Assembly (NCBI GenBank): GCA_963696315.1
Contig: CAVOJU010000025.1
Span: 62,001-126,000, forward strand
DNA: 64,000 bases
Direction of reading: 5' to 3'
Origin: CAWKEY01 sp963696315
Lineage (GTDB): Bacteria > Pseudomonadota > Gammaproteobacteria > Methylococcales > Methylomonadaceae
This document shows positions 44,465 to 53,222 of this stretch, one piece after another. The position numbers and the translations under genes were made by a program. A model generated the notes under the pieces. That model saw only the letters and a list, made by a program, of their open reading frames with translations, made no database searches and was not told the DNA's origin. How positions within the stretch are numbered: the first letter of the stretch is position 1; every line of letters begins with the position of its first letter.

Positions 44465-44953
44465 ATGAAATTGACAATTATTGTGCTTGATCGTTGGACA
44501 AAATTCATTAAACAATTGGTCGAACTTACCTGGTATCAGCGCTTTGAGCACATTGTATCGTTGGCGCTGACAATTCTGGTGAGTCTTATCATGCTGGTGG
44601 CTATATTTCGTTTGGGCGTAGGCATTATCCATGGCTTGTTATTTGGATTTCTCAACCCTCTTGAGCATAGCGTTTTTCAATCCGTATTTGGAGAAATCAT
44701 GACTTTGTTAATCGCAATGGAATTCAATCATACGATTCACCTGGTTGCCTTGCGTAAACAAAGCATCATCCAGGTCAAGACAGTCCTGCTGATCGCTATA
44801 CTCGCCCTCGCTCGCAAGATTATTATCATGGACATGCATCAAGTCGATAGCAATCAAATGCTGGGATTGGCCGCGCTTATCTTGGCGCTGGGTGGCGTTT
44901 ACTGGATGATGCGTGAGCGGGATGACCGTTTGACGAACATCGAAAACACATGA
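44465..44953 (+). CDS. PsiE-family membrane protein
   Basis: A 162-residue protein with about four membrane helices (HIVSLALTILVSLIMLVAIF; SVFGEIMTLLIAMEF; VKTVLLIAILALARKIIIMD; LGLAALILALGGVYWM). The segment FGEIMTLLIAMEFNHTI and the basic ARKIIIMD are typical of the phosphate-starvation-inducible PsiE family. Function is unknown. It lies between the PLP enzyme and an alcohol dehydrogenase on the same strand. Confidence 0.82.
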   Translation: MKLTIIVLDRWTKFIKQLVELTWYQRFEHIVSLALTILVSLIMLVAIFRLGVGIIHGLLFGFLNPLEHSVFQSVFGEIMTLLIAMEFNHTIHLVALRKQSIIQVKTVLLIAILALARKIIIMDMHQVDSNQMLGLAALILALGGVYWMMRERDDRLTNIENT

Positions 44954-45049
44954 GTCGGGCTACCGCAGGATAAGATGCCTTGAAAGGTTTCTGGTCATAG
45001 CATATTCAATCAAAGCTAATAGTGCTGCCAATCTGTAAGGGTGAGATCA

Positions 45050-46075
45050 ATGAGAGCAATGGTTTTAAAAAGACTCTGCAGCCTTGCAGAAAATCAAATA
45101 CCGCTGGAGCTTATGGAGCTGCCCGTTCCTGTCGCCGGTGAAAAAGAAATTCTGCTGAAAGTTTCAGTATGCGGGGTTTGCCATACCGAGCTGGATGAAA
45201 TTGAGGGTCGCACGCCGCCTGCACAATTACCCATAGTTCCGGGACATCAAGTGGTAGGCCGGGTTGAAGCCGTCGGCAGGCAAGTCAGCAGCATTAAGAT
45301 AGGCGACCGGGTTGGCGTCGCCTGGATTTTCTCTGCTTGCGGAGCCTGTAAATTCTGTCTGGCTGGCAATGAAAATCTGTGTCAGTCTTTCGAGGCGACG
45401 GGTCGCGATGCCAACGGCGGCTATGCCCAGTATATGACCGTTGCGGAAAGTTTCGCTTATGCCATTCCGGAAGTCTTTTCCGACGCACAAGCCGCTCCCT
45501 TGCTGTGTGCCGGCGCCATCGGCTATCGTTCACTCCGCTTAACGGGTCTAAAGGATGGCCAACGCCTGGGTTTGACCGGCTTTGGCGCATCGGGCCACCT
45601 GGTTTTAAAGATGGTCAAATACCGGTATCCCAATACCGAAGTCTATGTGTTTGCCCGCAGCCCCGAAGAAAGAGCGTTTGCCCGGGAACTGGGCGCGGTT
45701 TGGGCGGGAGAGACCACCGAACATGCGCCGCATAAACTGGACAGCATCATTGATACGACGCCGGCCTGGGAGCCCATCATTGAGGCCTTGGCGAATCTGG
45801 AATCCGGCGGCAGGCTGGTCATTAATGCAATCCGCAAGGAAGGCGACAAGCATAGTCTGCTGAAACTTGATTATCCGGCTCACCTGTGGCTGGAAAAAGA
45901 GATAAAGAGCGTCGCCAATATTACCCGTCGTGATGTAACGGAGTTCTTGAGCCTGGCGGCTGAAATGAATCTCAAGCCCGAAGTTCAGATATTCGCATTG
46001 GCGCAGGCAAACGAGGCCTTGCTTGAATTGAAGACTGGAAAAATCCGCGGCGCCAAGGTGCTGGCAATTGATTGA
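45050..46075 (+). CDS. Zinc-dependent alcohol dehydrogenase family protein
   Basis: About 341 residues from ATG 45050 (MRAMVLKRLCSLAENQIPLEL), chosen because AAGGGTGAG lies 4-12 bases upstream; a GTG three codons earlier is in frame. Catalytic zinc ligands: C in VCGVCHTEL and H in VPGHQVVGRVEAVG. The structural zinc lobe has four cysteines (SACGACKFCLAGNENLC). The nucleotide site GLTGFGASGHLVLKM departs from the usual GLGGLGH. This resembles AdhP-like or cinnamyl-type reductases; substrate unknown. Confidence 0.88.
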   Translation: MRAMVLKRLCSLAENQIPLELMELPVPVAGEKEILLKVSVCGVCHTELDEIEGRTPPAQLPIVPGHQVVGRVEAVGRQVSSIKIGDRVGVAWIFSACGACKFCLAGNENLCQSFEATGRDANGGYAQYMTVAESFAYAIPEVFSDAQAAPLLCAGAIGYRSLRLTGLKDGQRLGLTGFGASGHLVLKMVKYRYPNTEVYVFARSPEERAFARELGAVWAGETTEHAPHKLDSIIDTTPAWEPIIEALANLESGGRLVINAIRKEGDKHSLLKLDYPAHLWLEKEIKSVANITRRDVTEFLSLAAEMNLKPEVQIFALAQANEALLELKTGKIRGAKVLAID

Positions 46076-46235
46076 AGCGAAATAAGCCAGCGTTGCTCGG
46101 CAAAACACACCCAGGCAGCGAATGATGCGCTTTTGGATGATTAGCAGCTCTGATTTGCAGATGCAGCAAAGCCCCTGACGCGGCTCTGCATTCGCCGCAG
46201 GTAGCACTCAAAATCAACATACGCCGTAAAGCCCA

Positions 46236-46267
46236 GCGCCGCTATGAATGGTTATCCATAGCGGCGC
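46236..46267 (-). terminator. Terminator downstream of groEL
   Basis: On the minus strand GCGCCGCTATG, 10-base loop, CATAGCGGCGC forms a perfect 11-bp stem followed by TGGGCTTTAC, about 45 bases after the groEL stop. Confidence 0.8.
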
Positions 46268-46312
46268 CTATGCCTGCTTCAGGGGTTATTAAGATTACTT
46301 ACGTGACATGAG

Positions 46313-47941
46313 TTACATCATTTCATCCATGCCGGCGCCCGGATAGCCAGCGCCTTTTTCCACTTTTGGCAGTTCAGCGATCATCGCTTCGGTGGTCAAT
46401 AGTAAACCCGCTATCGATGATGCATTTTGCAGCGCGAAACGGGTAACCTTGGTGGGGTCCAAAATGCCCATTTCGAACATGTCGCCGAATGCTCCTGTAG
46501 CGGCGTTGTAACCAAAATTGCCTTTACCTTCCGCGCATTGATGCACGATGACAGAAGGTTCCACACCGGCATTTTGCACAATCTGGCGCAATGGCTCTTC
46601 AATCACGCGGGCAAGAATTTTAATGCCGACGTTCTGATCGGCATTATCGCCGCTCAAATTTTTGATGGCATTCTGGCAGCGCAGCAAGGCAATGCCGCCT
46701 CCTGGAACTACGCCCTCTTCGACGGCCGCCCGGGTTGCATGCAAGGCATCTTCAACGCGCGCTTTTTTCTCTTTCATTTCAACTTCGGTCGCAGCGCCGA
46801 TCTTAATCACGGCAACGCCGCCTGCCAGCTTGGCCAGGCGTTCCTGCAGCTTTTCCTTGTCATAGCTGGACGTTGTATCCTCAATCTGCTGGCGAATCTG
46901 CTTAACTCTTGCCTGGATGTCATGGTCACTGCCGGCACCACTGATAATAGTGGTGTCGTCTTTGCTGATATGAACTTTTTTGGCGCTGCCCAGATCATCA
47001 AGCTGAACTTTTTCAAGGCTCAGACCCACTTCCTCGGAAATGACCTTGCCGCCGGTGAGAACCGCAATATCTTCCAGCATGGCCTTGCGGCGGTCACCAA
47101 ATCCCGGCGCTTTAACGGCAGCCAATTTAATGATGCCGCGGATAGTGTTGACCACCAGGGTCGCCAGCGCTTCGCCTTCAACATCTTCAGCCACGATCAA
47201 CAGAGGCTTGCCGGCTTTGGCGACACTTTCCAGCAAGGGCAGCAAATCGCGGATATTGGAAATTTTTTTGTCATGCAGCAGGATATAAGGCTCCTCCAGC
47301 TCCACGTTCATGGTTTCCTTATTGTTAATGAAATAGGGTGACAGGTAACCACGATCAAACTGCATGCCTTCAACGACTTCCAGTTCGTTTTGCAGGCCCG
47401 AACCGTCCTCAACGGTAATGACGCCTTCTTTACCGACCTTATCCATGGCATCGGCAATAATCTGCCCGATATCGGCGTCGGCATTAGCCGAAATGGTGCC
47501 GACCTGGGCAATAGCCTTGCTGTCTGCGCAGGGTACCGAAATTTTTTTCAGTTCATCAACGACGGCCGTTACCGCCTTGTCGATACCGCGTTTGATATCC
47601 ATGGGATTAGCGCCAGCGGCTACTGATTTCATGCCTTCGCGAAAAATAGCTTCGGCCAGCACGGTAGCGGTAGTGGTGCCGTCCCCTGCCACATCCGAGG
47701 TTTTGGAAGCGACTTCCTTGACCATCTGCGCACCCATGTTTTCAAATTTGTCCTTGAGGGTAATTTCCTTGGCGACGGATACGCCGTCCTTGGTCACGAT
47801 GGGCGAGCCATACGTCTTTTCCAGCACGACATTGCGGCCTTTGGGCCCAAGCGTCTGTTTAACGGCTTTAGCCAGAATCGAGACACCGCTGGCAATCTTA
47901 TGACGCGCATCATCTGCAAAAATTATTTCTTTAGCTGACAT
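46313..47941 (-). CDS. groEL: Chaperonin GroEL (Hsp60)
   Basis: A 542-residue chaperonin: KEIIFADDARHKIASGVSILA, the ATP-binding GDGTTTATVLAEAI, apical-domain LLIVAEDVEGEALATLVVN and C-terminal equatorial ALQNASSIAGLLLTTEAMIAELP. The C-terminus ends GYPGAGMDEMM rather than the GGM repeats that line the cavity floor in most gammaproteobacterial GroELs. It is co-transcribed with groES (42 bases upstream) from a sigma-32-like promoter. Many methylotrophs carry more than one GroEL; whether this is the main copy cannot be told. Confidence 0.96.
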   Translation of the reverse strand: MSAKEIIFADDARHKIASGVSILAKAVKQTLGPKGRNVVLEKTYGSPIVTKDGVSVAKEITLKDKFENMGAQMVKEVASKTSDVAGDGTTTATVLAEAIFREGMKSVAAGANPMDIKRGIDKAVTAVVDELKKISVPCADSKAIAQVGTISANADADIGQIIADAMDKVGKEGVITVEDGSGLQNELEVVEGMQFDRGYLSPYFINNKETMNVELEEPYILLHDKKISNIRDLLPLLESVAKAGKPLLIVAEDVEGEALATLVVNTIRGIIKLAAVKAPGFGDRRKAMLEDIAVLTGGKVISEEVGLSLEKVQLDDLGSAKKVHISKDDTTIISGAGSDHDIQARVKQIRQQIEDTTSSYDKEKLQERLAKLAGGVAVIKIGAATEVEMKEKKARVEDALHATRAAVEEGVVPGGGIALLRCQNAIKNLSGDNADQNVGIKILARVIEEPLRQIVQNAGVEPSVIVHQCAEGKGNFGYNAATGAFGDMFEMGILDPTKVTRFALQNASSIAGLLLTTEAMIAELPKVEKGAGYPGAGMDEMM

Positions 47942-47983
47942 GATTAGTTACCTCTGAATGGAATTGATCAAATACATACAACG

Positions 47984-48274
47984 TTAAGCATCGAGAACCG
48001 CCATGATGTCACTTTCACGCATGACCAGCAGTTGTTCATCGCCGATTTTGACTTCATTGCCGGCGTATTTGCCGTAAAGCACCTTGTCGCCGACCTTGAC
48101 CGCAAGCGGGCATAGCTTTCCATTGTCCAGAATTTTACCTTTCCCGACCGCGATCACTTCGCCTTTTACCGGTTTTTCCGCCGCAGAATCAGGAATCACA
48201 ATTCCGCCCGGCGTGATTTTTTCTTCCTCACAGCGCTTGATTACCACACGATCAGATAATGGCTGAATATTCAT
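47984..48274 (-). CDS. groES: Co-chaperonin GroES (Hsp10)
   Basis: A 96-residue protein with the GroES pattern: MNIQPLSDRVVIKRCEEE, the mobile loop KITPGGIVIPDSAAEKP that docks to GroEL, VIAVGKGKILDNG and KVGDKVLYGKYAGNEVKI. It caps the GroEL ring. GGAGAAAAG precedes the start. First gene of the groESL operon. Confidence 0.96.
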   Translation of the reverse strand: MNIQPLSDRVVIKRCEEEKITPGGIVIPDSAAEKPVKGEVIAVGKGKILDNGKLCPLAVKVGDKVLYGKYAGNEVKIGDEQLLVMRESDIMAVLDA

Positions 48275-48360
48275 ATGCTTTTCTCCAAGTGATTGAAATT
48301 TAAATATAAAGATTAATTAAGTAGACAAAGTTCAGCGCTATACAAGCGATTACGCTGCAA

Positions 48361-48388
48361 CAATAGGGTTGGTTTTTATAATTTCAAG
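48361..48388 (-). promoter_or_regulatory. Sigma-32 heat-shock promoter of groESL
   Basis: The minus strand has CTTGAAA (48388-48382), 13 bases, then CCCTATTG (48368-48361). This matches the RpoH consensus CTTGAAA / CCCCATNT in sequence and spacing. The predicted start would give a leader of about 80 nt. No CIRCE palindrome is seen. Confidence 0.75.
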
Positions 48389-48807
48389 CCCATGCTGCGA
48401 TCGGACTGTTGGCTTTTTATTGATCGGCCGAACAAGCTGGATGACTTGGTAGAGATTCAGAGCGACTGACCTGACTTCGCCTAATCTGCCAATACGCTCC
48501 TAAACCATTACGGATTGGCAAATAAAATATAAAATCAGGTAAATTTCCGGCGAGGGTAAAAACTGCCAGGTAATGAAAAACAAACTGGAAAATTGCCAGG
48601 GTTATGCGGCAGATCAAAAACCTGCCTGATTTCACGGTACAGCCTTTAGAGAGCACTTCACAGTGCACTAGTGAAGCGCCATAACATCCCGATATCCTTG
48701 CAAAGATACCGGGATGTCATGCAGGGCTCAGGTTTTTCGATAACATGCAACTTCATGCACCCAAATCACCCTAGCCATTCTGCGAGTAAACGGGGAATCA
48801 CTCCGAA
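48389..48807. other. Intergenic region between groESL and hsp20, no gene seen
   Basis: About 420 bases without a supported gene. It contains the hairpin ATCCCGATATC...GATACCGGGAT (near 48686-48716), a likely terminator-type structure downstream of hsp20 on the minus strand. Confidence 0.45.
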
Positions 48808-49332
48808 CTATTTGATCTCGATGGATTTACGCTTGCTTTTCTCGGTTTTCGGAATTGTTACTTTCAATATGCCGTCTTTGAAGGATGCCGCAACATGCTC
48901 GTTATCGACATTCTCGGGCAAGGACAGCGTGCGCTGAAATTCGCCACGGGTTATTTCACGGCGAAAATATTTGCCGGGGTGAAATTCGCCACGGGTTATT
49001 TCACGGCGAAAATATTTGCCTTCTTCTTTTTTTTCTTCTTTTGTTGAAGCACGGATGGTAATCGTCTGATTATTAATGGAAACATCCAGATCTTCTTTTT
49101 TAACACCGGGCAATGCCGCCTGCACCTCTATTTCATGGTCGTGATCGATAATGTCTACTTTTGGAAATCCTTTTTCCAGTCCGCCCGGATAACCCAAGTC
49201 AAGTAAACGAGGCCATCTCCGTGACAGAAAGTTATCAAAGAAATCATCAAATTCGTCAAATGACAATAAACCACCTGATGATTGAGGCATGATTTCCGTA
49301 CCTTTTTTCGATTCTTTTTCTTTAGCGCTCAT
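48808..49332 (-). CDS. Hsp20 / alpha-crystallin small heat-shock protein with internal duplication
   Basis: The start is ATG 49332 (MSAKEKESKKGTEIMPQ) behind GGGAG, giving 174 residues. The alpha-crystallin domain runs from about 65: FPKVDIIDHDHEIEVQAALPGVKKEDLDVSINNQTITIRAS ... TLSLPENVDNEHVAASFKDGILKVTIPK. A 15-residue block, GKYFRREITRGEF plus HP, occurs twice in tandem at about residues 118-147, encoded by a 45-bp direct repeat. Normal family members have this block once. It holds unfolded proteins under stress. It follows a DUF2934 gene by about 50 bases. Confidence 0.92.
   Translation of the reverse strand: MSAKEKESKKGTEIMPQSSGGLLSFDEFDDFFDNFLSRRWPRLLDLGYPGGLEKGFPKVDIIDHDHEIEVQAALPGVKKEDLDVSINNQTITIRASTKEEKKEEGKYFRREITRGEFHPGKYFRREITRGEFQRTLSLPENVDNEHVAASFKDGILKVTIPKTEKSKRKSIEIK
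48936..49020. repeat. 45-bp in-frame tandem duplication inside hsp20
   Basis: Unit 1 is 48936-48980 and unit 2 starts at 48981; the first 40 bases of the unit are identical in both. Each begins GAAATTCGCCACGGGTTATT. The unit length, 45, is a multiple of three so the frame is kept. Confidence 0.95.
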
Positions 49333-49383
49333 GGCTTTCTCCCATTCTTGTTGGTTTAACAATACTGATTATTTTACATATGG

Positions 49384-49578
49384 TTAGCGCATTATATCGG
49401 CTAAATCCCGCTCTGCCTCAAGCCAGTCCTCCATTTCATGGCCGGGTGCAAAACCACGGCGTTCGGCTTTGTAATACGCCAGCTCGGCAATCTGGGCTTC
49501 AATATCCGGAAGAACTTCCGGCATGCAAGAGTCTTCAGGAGTTGAACTTGTCCCATTTAATGCTTTATTGACAGCCAT
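49384..49578 (-). CDS. DUF2934 domain protein
   Basis: A 64-residue protein whose C-terminal half, IAELAYYKAERRGFAPGHEMEDWLEAERDL, is the DUF2934 motif. Such small proteins are often found near stress and Hsp20 genes; role unknown. It is 51 bases upstream of the hsp20 start on the same strand, probably one transcript. Confidence 0.85.
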   Translation of the reverse strand: MAVNKALNGTSSTPEDSCMPEVLPDIEAQIAELAYYKAERRGFAPGHEMEDWLEAERDLADIMR

Positions 49579-50094
49579 TTTTTATCATCACTGGGTTAAT
49601 TTTTCAAAGGGAACAAGGCACCCCATATGGCATAAAGCCCATGGGACACAATAGGTCGAGAATAAAAAAAATGATATTAGTACAAATACCTACTTGGCAC
49701 TGAACATCAAACAACAGAAAAAGCTGGCATTCACGTTGTTAGCTCCTTGACGATCACACGCTAACCACCCAAATCATATACCACAGTGAGTCCATGAATG
49801 GAACAGCCGTATTCGTTTAGTACAACGCCAAAATATTCTTGGCGCGCGCCTTCTCCGGGCGTTTCCACCAGGCGTTTTTTGGGGACGTGGCTAAAAATTT
49901 TTCCTTGCTCGCGCTTGATAGTAAGACGTCATTGCTTTGGTTCAGTGCTATTTTGGGTGAAGGGATGCTCTAGTGAGTAAGCCAAATTGCTTTTTACCCT
50001 TACTGCAGCGCATAGGGAAGAACGCCTCTGCGAGGTTTCCTCCCCATAGTGGTATTAAGGGTTGCACTCTTACCGGAAAACATCCGGGAGCATC
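49579..50094. other. Intergenic region, no gene supported
   Basis: About 516 bases. A 60-codon plus-strand frame (49798-49980) has no recognisable features and no good ribosome site; I do not call it. The stretch should contain the promoter of the DUF2934-hsp20 transcript. Confidence 0.45.
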
Positions 50095-51509
50095 TCAGAC
50101 GTTTTCCGGCGGCGTGCTGTTCGCGCCGCCACCCAGCGCTTTGTAAACGGCAATCAGATTAGTGGACGCCGATGCTTGGGAACGAGCCAAATCGATTTCG
50201 GCAATATAGAGGACACGCTGCGAATCAAGCACGTCAAGAAAGGATATTACACCTTCCTGATAACGCAATTGCGACAGGCGTACCGATTCCTGTAGATCGG
50301 CAACCGAGCGGGCCAGCGCCTGCCGGCGGATTTCTTCCTTCAAATACCGGGTCAGAGCGGTTTCGGTTTCCTGAAGCGCTTCGAGCACCGCCTTTTCATA
50401 GGCCAGATAGGCCTCTTTTTGTTTGGCTTCGGCCAGGTCGATTCCGGCCTGAATCCGGCCGAAATTCAGCAGCGGCTGCAGCAGGTTGGCGGCAGTACCA
50501 TAGGAAAACGCCGCTGATTTGAATAGGCTTTCGATATCGGTATTGCGCAGGCCCACAAATGCCGACAGTGATATTTTCGGAAACAGTTCGGCAATGGCGG
50601 CGCCTTGCATTGCGCTGGCTGCCGCCAGCCGGCGTTCGGCGGCACGAATGTCGGGGCGATAGCGGATGGTTTCGGCCGGCGAAGTCAGTACCTCCGTGGC
50701 CGGCGCAATCGGCATGGCGCCGGATGGATTCAATTCGACAGCCAGTGCGCCGGGTTGTCGCCCCACCAACACTTCCAGTTGGCGCAAGGTGGCAACCAGA
50801 TTGGCTTCCAGGGCCGGTATCTGTGAGGCGGTGATTTCTGTCTGGGCGCGGGCCCGAACGACATCATGCCGGGCGCTAACGCCTTCGTTAAAAAGTTTTT
50901 CGGTCAATGCCAGCGTGTGTTGTTGCGATTCCAGATTCGTGCGAGTAATACGCAACTGGTTTTGCAGACTGCGGTAGTTGATGTAACTGCGTGCCAGTTC
51001 GGCGGTCAGCGATACCAAAGACTGGCGATACTCTTCACCGGCCGCATCAAGCTCGGCGGAGGCTGACTCCAGACGCCGCTGCTGACGACCGAACAGATCA
51101 ATTTCCCACAAGGCGTCGAAACCCAGCTCGAACATGTTGTATTTGATGCCGGGAGCAAGACCAGGGAACGGGTTTTCTTGGCGCTGCGCGCCGGTCGTAA
51201 TATTGACGGTCGGGAACAGTTCGGCGCGGGTGCCACGGCGCTCGGCGCGAGCCTGATCGATGCGAGCCAATGCTATTTTGATATCCAGGTTGCCCGCCAA
51301 GGCCATGATCCATCAGGCGATCCAGTTCTGTATCGCCGAAATTTTTCCACCAGTTTTTCAATTCCTCAGGATTAACCTGATTGCAAATTTGCCGTCGGTT
51401 CAGCCTGCCAATGGCTCGGTACTGCCGGAGCAACTGCGCGGTAATCCGGCCCCATCGTACAGCCAGCCAAACCGCTGAGAGTCAGTAGCCAGCCCAGTTT
51501 ATACTTCAT
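50095..51509 (-). CDS. NodT-type outer-membrane efflux lipoprotein (frameshifted twice as read)
   Basis: From ATG 51509 the frame begins MKYKLGWLLTLSGLAGCTMGPDY, a lipoprotein signal with lipobox LAGC and the family motif C-x-x-GPDY. It breaks near 51380 (one T too many) before VNPEELKNWWKNFGDTELDRLMD, and again near 51302 (one G too many) before LAGNLDIKIALARIDQARAERRG. The rest is intact to 50095: two OEP repeats with long helices, ending ASTNLIAVYKALGGG. It is the TolC-like exit duct of the pump encoded divergently (emrA/emrB-like). It overlaps the end of the TetR gene, so regulator and duct are co-transcribed. Confidence 0.85.
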
Positions 51510-52107
51510 ATCCATTTCCCTTGAGAAATAAAGAAACCGCGGCGTCTATCAAATGGCGTTTTTCCGCCTCACTCAGGCCTGATTGCAAACCGAGCAGGCA
51601 TCGGAAATGTTGATCACCTTTCAACATATCCAGAAACAATCGGCTCGATGTTTCAAGGTCCTCAATGCTCAATATACCGCGGGCTTGCAGCTCAGCGAGG
51701 TAAGCCGACATTTGCTGCAACACCGGCACGGGGCCGGAACGGTAGATAAGCTCCCCAAGCTCCGGAAAATGCTGCTGCTCTGCAATGATCAGCCGATACA
51801 ACTGAATGGCTTCGTTGGCATAAACCAGATCGATGAAAGCGCTGGCGATAGCGCGCAAACCAGCCACCGGGTCGTTAAGTCCGGTTTGAACACTCGCAAG
51901 GGTGCCCAGCAAGGCTTCACATCGACACTCGATCACGGCGCCAAACAAATCCTGTTTGCTTTTGAAATGGTTGTAAAGCGTAGGTTTGGAAACCGGCGCT
52001 GCCTCGGCGATAGCTTCCATACTGGTACCGCTGTAGCCATGGGCAATGAAGGCGCGCGTCGCCGCTTCGAGTATGGCTTGTCGTTTGGGATTGTGAGGTT
52101 TGGTCAT
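51499..52107 (-). CDS. TetR-family repressor of the efflux genes
   Basis: A 202-residue protein with an N-terminal TetR helix-turn-helix (RQAILEAATRAFIAHGYSGTSMEAIAEAAPVSKPTLYNHFKSKQDLF) and a helical ligand-binding domain of the AcrR C-terminal type. It is divergent from the HlyD-like gene; the 83-base gap holds a perfect palindrome that is its likely operator. The last codons overlap the start of the efflux lipoprotein gene by 11 bases. Confidence 0.9.
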   Translation of the reverse strand: MTKPHNPKRQAILEAATRAFIAHGYSGTSMEAIAEAAPVSKPTLYNHFKSKQDLFGAVIECRCEALLGTLASVQTGLNDPVAGLRAIASAFIDLVYANEAIQLYRLIIAEQQHFPELGELIYRSGPVPVLQQMSAYLAELQARGILSIEDLETSSRLFLDMLKGDQHFRCLLGLQSGLSEAEKRHLIDAAVSLFLKGNGYEV

Positions 52108-52154
52108 CGCATCGTTGAATAAATTGATTGCATTGATAAGAGCTTACTAATTAT

Positions 52155-52174
52155 ACTAAACTACACAGTTTAGT
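52155..52174. promoter_or_regulatory. Operator palindrome between the TetR and emrA-like genes
   Basis: ACTAAACT, ACAC, AGTTTAGT is a perfect inverted repeat with 8-base arms, lying 16 bases before the HlyD-like start and about 47 before the TetR start. Its size and position fit a TetR-family binding site controlling both directions. Confidence 0.75.
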
Positions 52175-52190
52175 TGGGCAACAAAAATTT

Positions 52191-53216
52191 ATGTCACTTA
52201 CTTCATCCAAAAAAACCGCAGGGTCCATTCTGATTCTGCTGATCGCCATCGCGGCAAGCGTCGTGTATTGGCTGAAGGCGATCCATCCTTTCGAAACTAC
52301 CGACAACGCCTATCTGAAGGCGCACACCAGTTTGATCAGTCCCAGGGAAAGCGGGTACGTCAAGGAAGTCTTGTTCGAGGATAACCAGCAGGTGAAGCCG
52401 GGCGATTTGCTGGTGGTGATCGACGATCACGATTTCCAGGCTCGAGTTGCCCAGGCTGAGGCACAAGTGTTGTCAGAGACCGCGCATATTCAGACCCTGG
52501 AAACCGACAAGCTTACACAAGGCGCCAAGATCCGTCAGGAGGCGGCCAATATCGCCGTGTCCGAAGCCGATCTGGAAAAGGCCGCCAAGGATTTGAAGCG
52601 TTTCGACAACCTGGCCGCGGAAGGTGCGGTTTCAGTGCAAACCCGGGATACTGCCGAATCCACACACAAACAGGCCAATGCCCAACGCGAAAAAGTGCGT
52701 TCCGCGCGGCAGGAAGCGGAAAGTCAATTGGCGGCTTTGGATGCCCAAATAGAAGAAACGCGCGCCCGGATTAAAGCCGCCGAGGCCAACCTGGAACTGG
52801 CACGCATCGATTTGGCCAACACGCGCATCACGGCGCCCATCGCCGGCATTATCGGCAACCGTAGTGTGCAGATCGGGCAACTGGTCAAACCCGGCAGTCC
52901 GCTCGGTTATCTGATTCCCACGCAAGGGCTGTTCGTGGAAGCCAATTTCAAGGAAACCCAGATCGGCCGGATTCAGCCGGGGCAGCCGGTGAAGATTCGG
53001 GTCGACGCTTACCCCGATCAGGTTTTTGAAGGCGTAGTGGATAGTTTCGCACCGGCCTCCGGCTCCGAATTCAGCCTGCTGCCGCCGGAAAACGCTACCG
53101 GCAACTTCACCAAGATCGTGCGGCGTGTATCCGTAAAGATCGCTTTCCGGCCCGGCAGTGATTTGAGCCTGCTGAGACCAGGGCTTTCCACGGAGATCAA
53201 GGTCAGGGTGCTGTAA
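52191..53216 (+). CDS. HlyD-family membrane fusion protein (EmrA-like)
   Basis: A 341-residue periplasmic adaptor: N-terminal membrane helix (GSILILLIAIAASVVYWL), the first half of the lipoyl domain (TDNAYLKAHTSLISPRESGYVKEVLFEDNQQV), a long coiled-coil hairpin (about 85-200, rich in Ala, Glu and Gln) and the second half (ITAPIAGIIGNRSVQIGQLV), followed by a beta-barrel. It connects the MFS pump encoded 7 bases downstream with the outer-membrane duct encoded divergently. Confidence 0.92.
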   Translation: MSLTSSKKTAGSILILLIAIAASVVYWLKAIHPFETTDNAYLKAHTSLISPRESGYVKEVLFEDNQQVKPGDLLVVIDDHDFQARVAQAEAQVLSETAHIQTLETDKLTQGAKIRQEAANIAVSEADLEKAAKDLKRFDNLAAEGAVSVQTRDTAESTHKQANAQREKVRSARQEAESQLAALDAQIEETRARIKAAEANLELARIDLANTRITAPIAGIIGNRSVQIGQLVKPGSPLGYLIPTQGLFVEANFKETQIGRIQPGQPVKIRVDAYPDQVFEGVVDSFAPASGSEFSLLPPENATGNFTKIVRRVSVKIAFRPGSDLSLLRPGLSTEIKVRVL

Positions 53217-53222
53217 GCAGAC

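Noticed and set aside
48936..49020. Direct repeats as a CRISPR remnant
   Set aside because: The copies are contiguous, in frame inside hsp20 and encode conserved domain residues; there are no spacers.
49798..49980. Small 60-codon plus-strand frame
   Set aside because: No ribosome site, no recognisable motif and no partner; likely chance.
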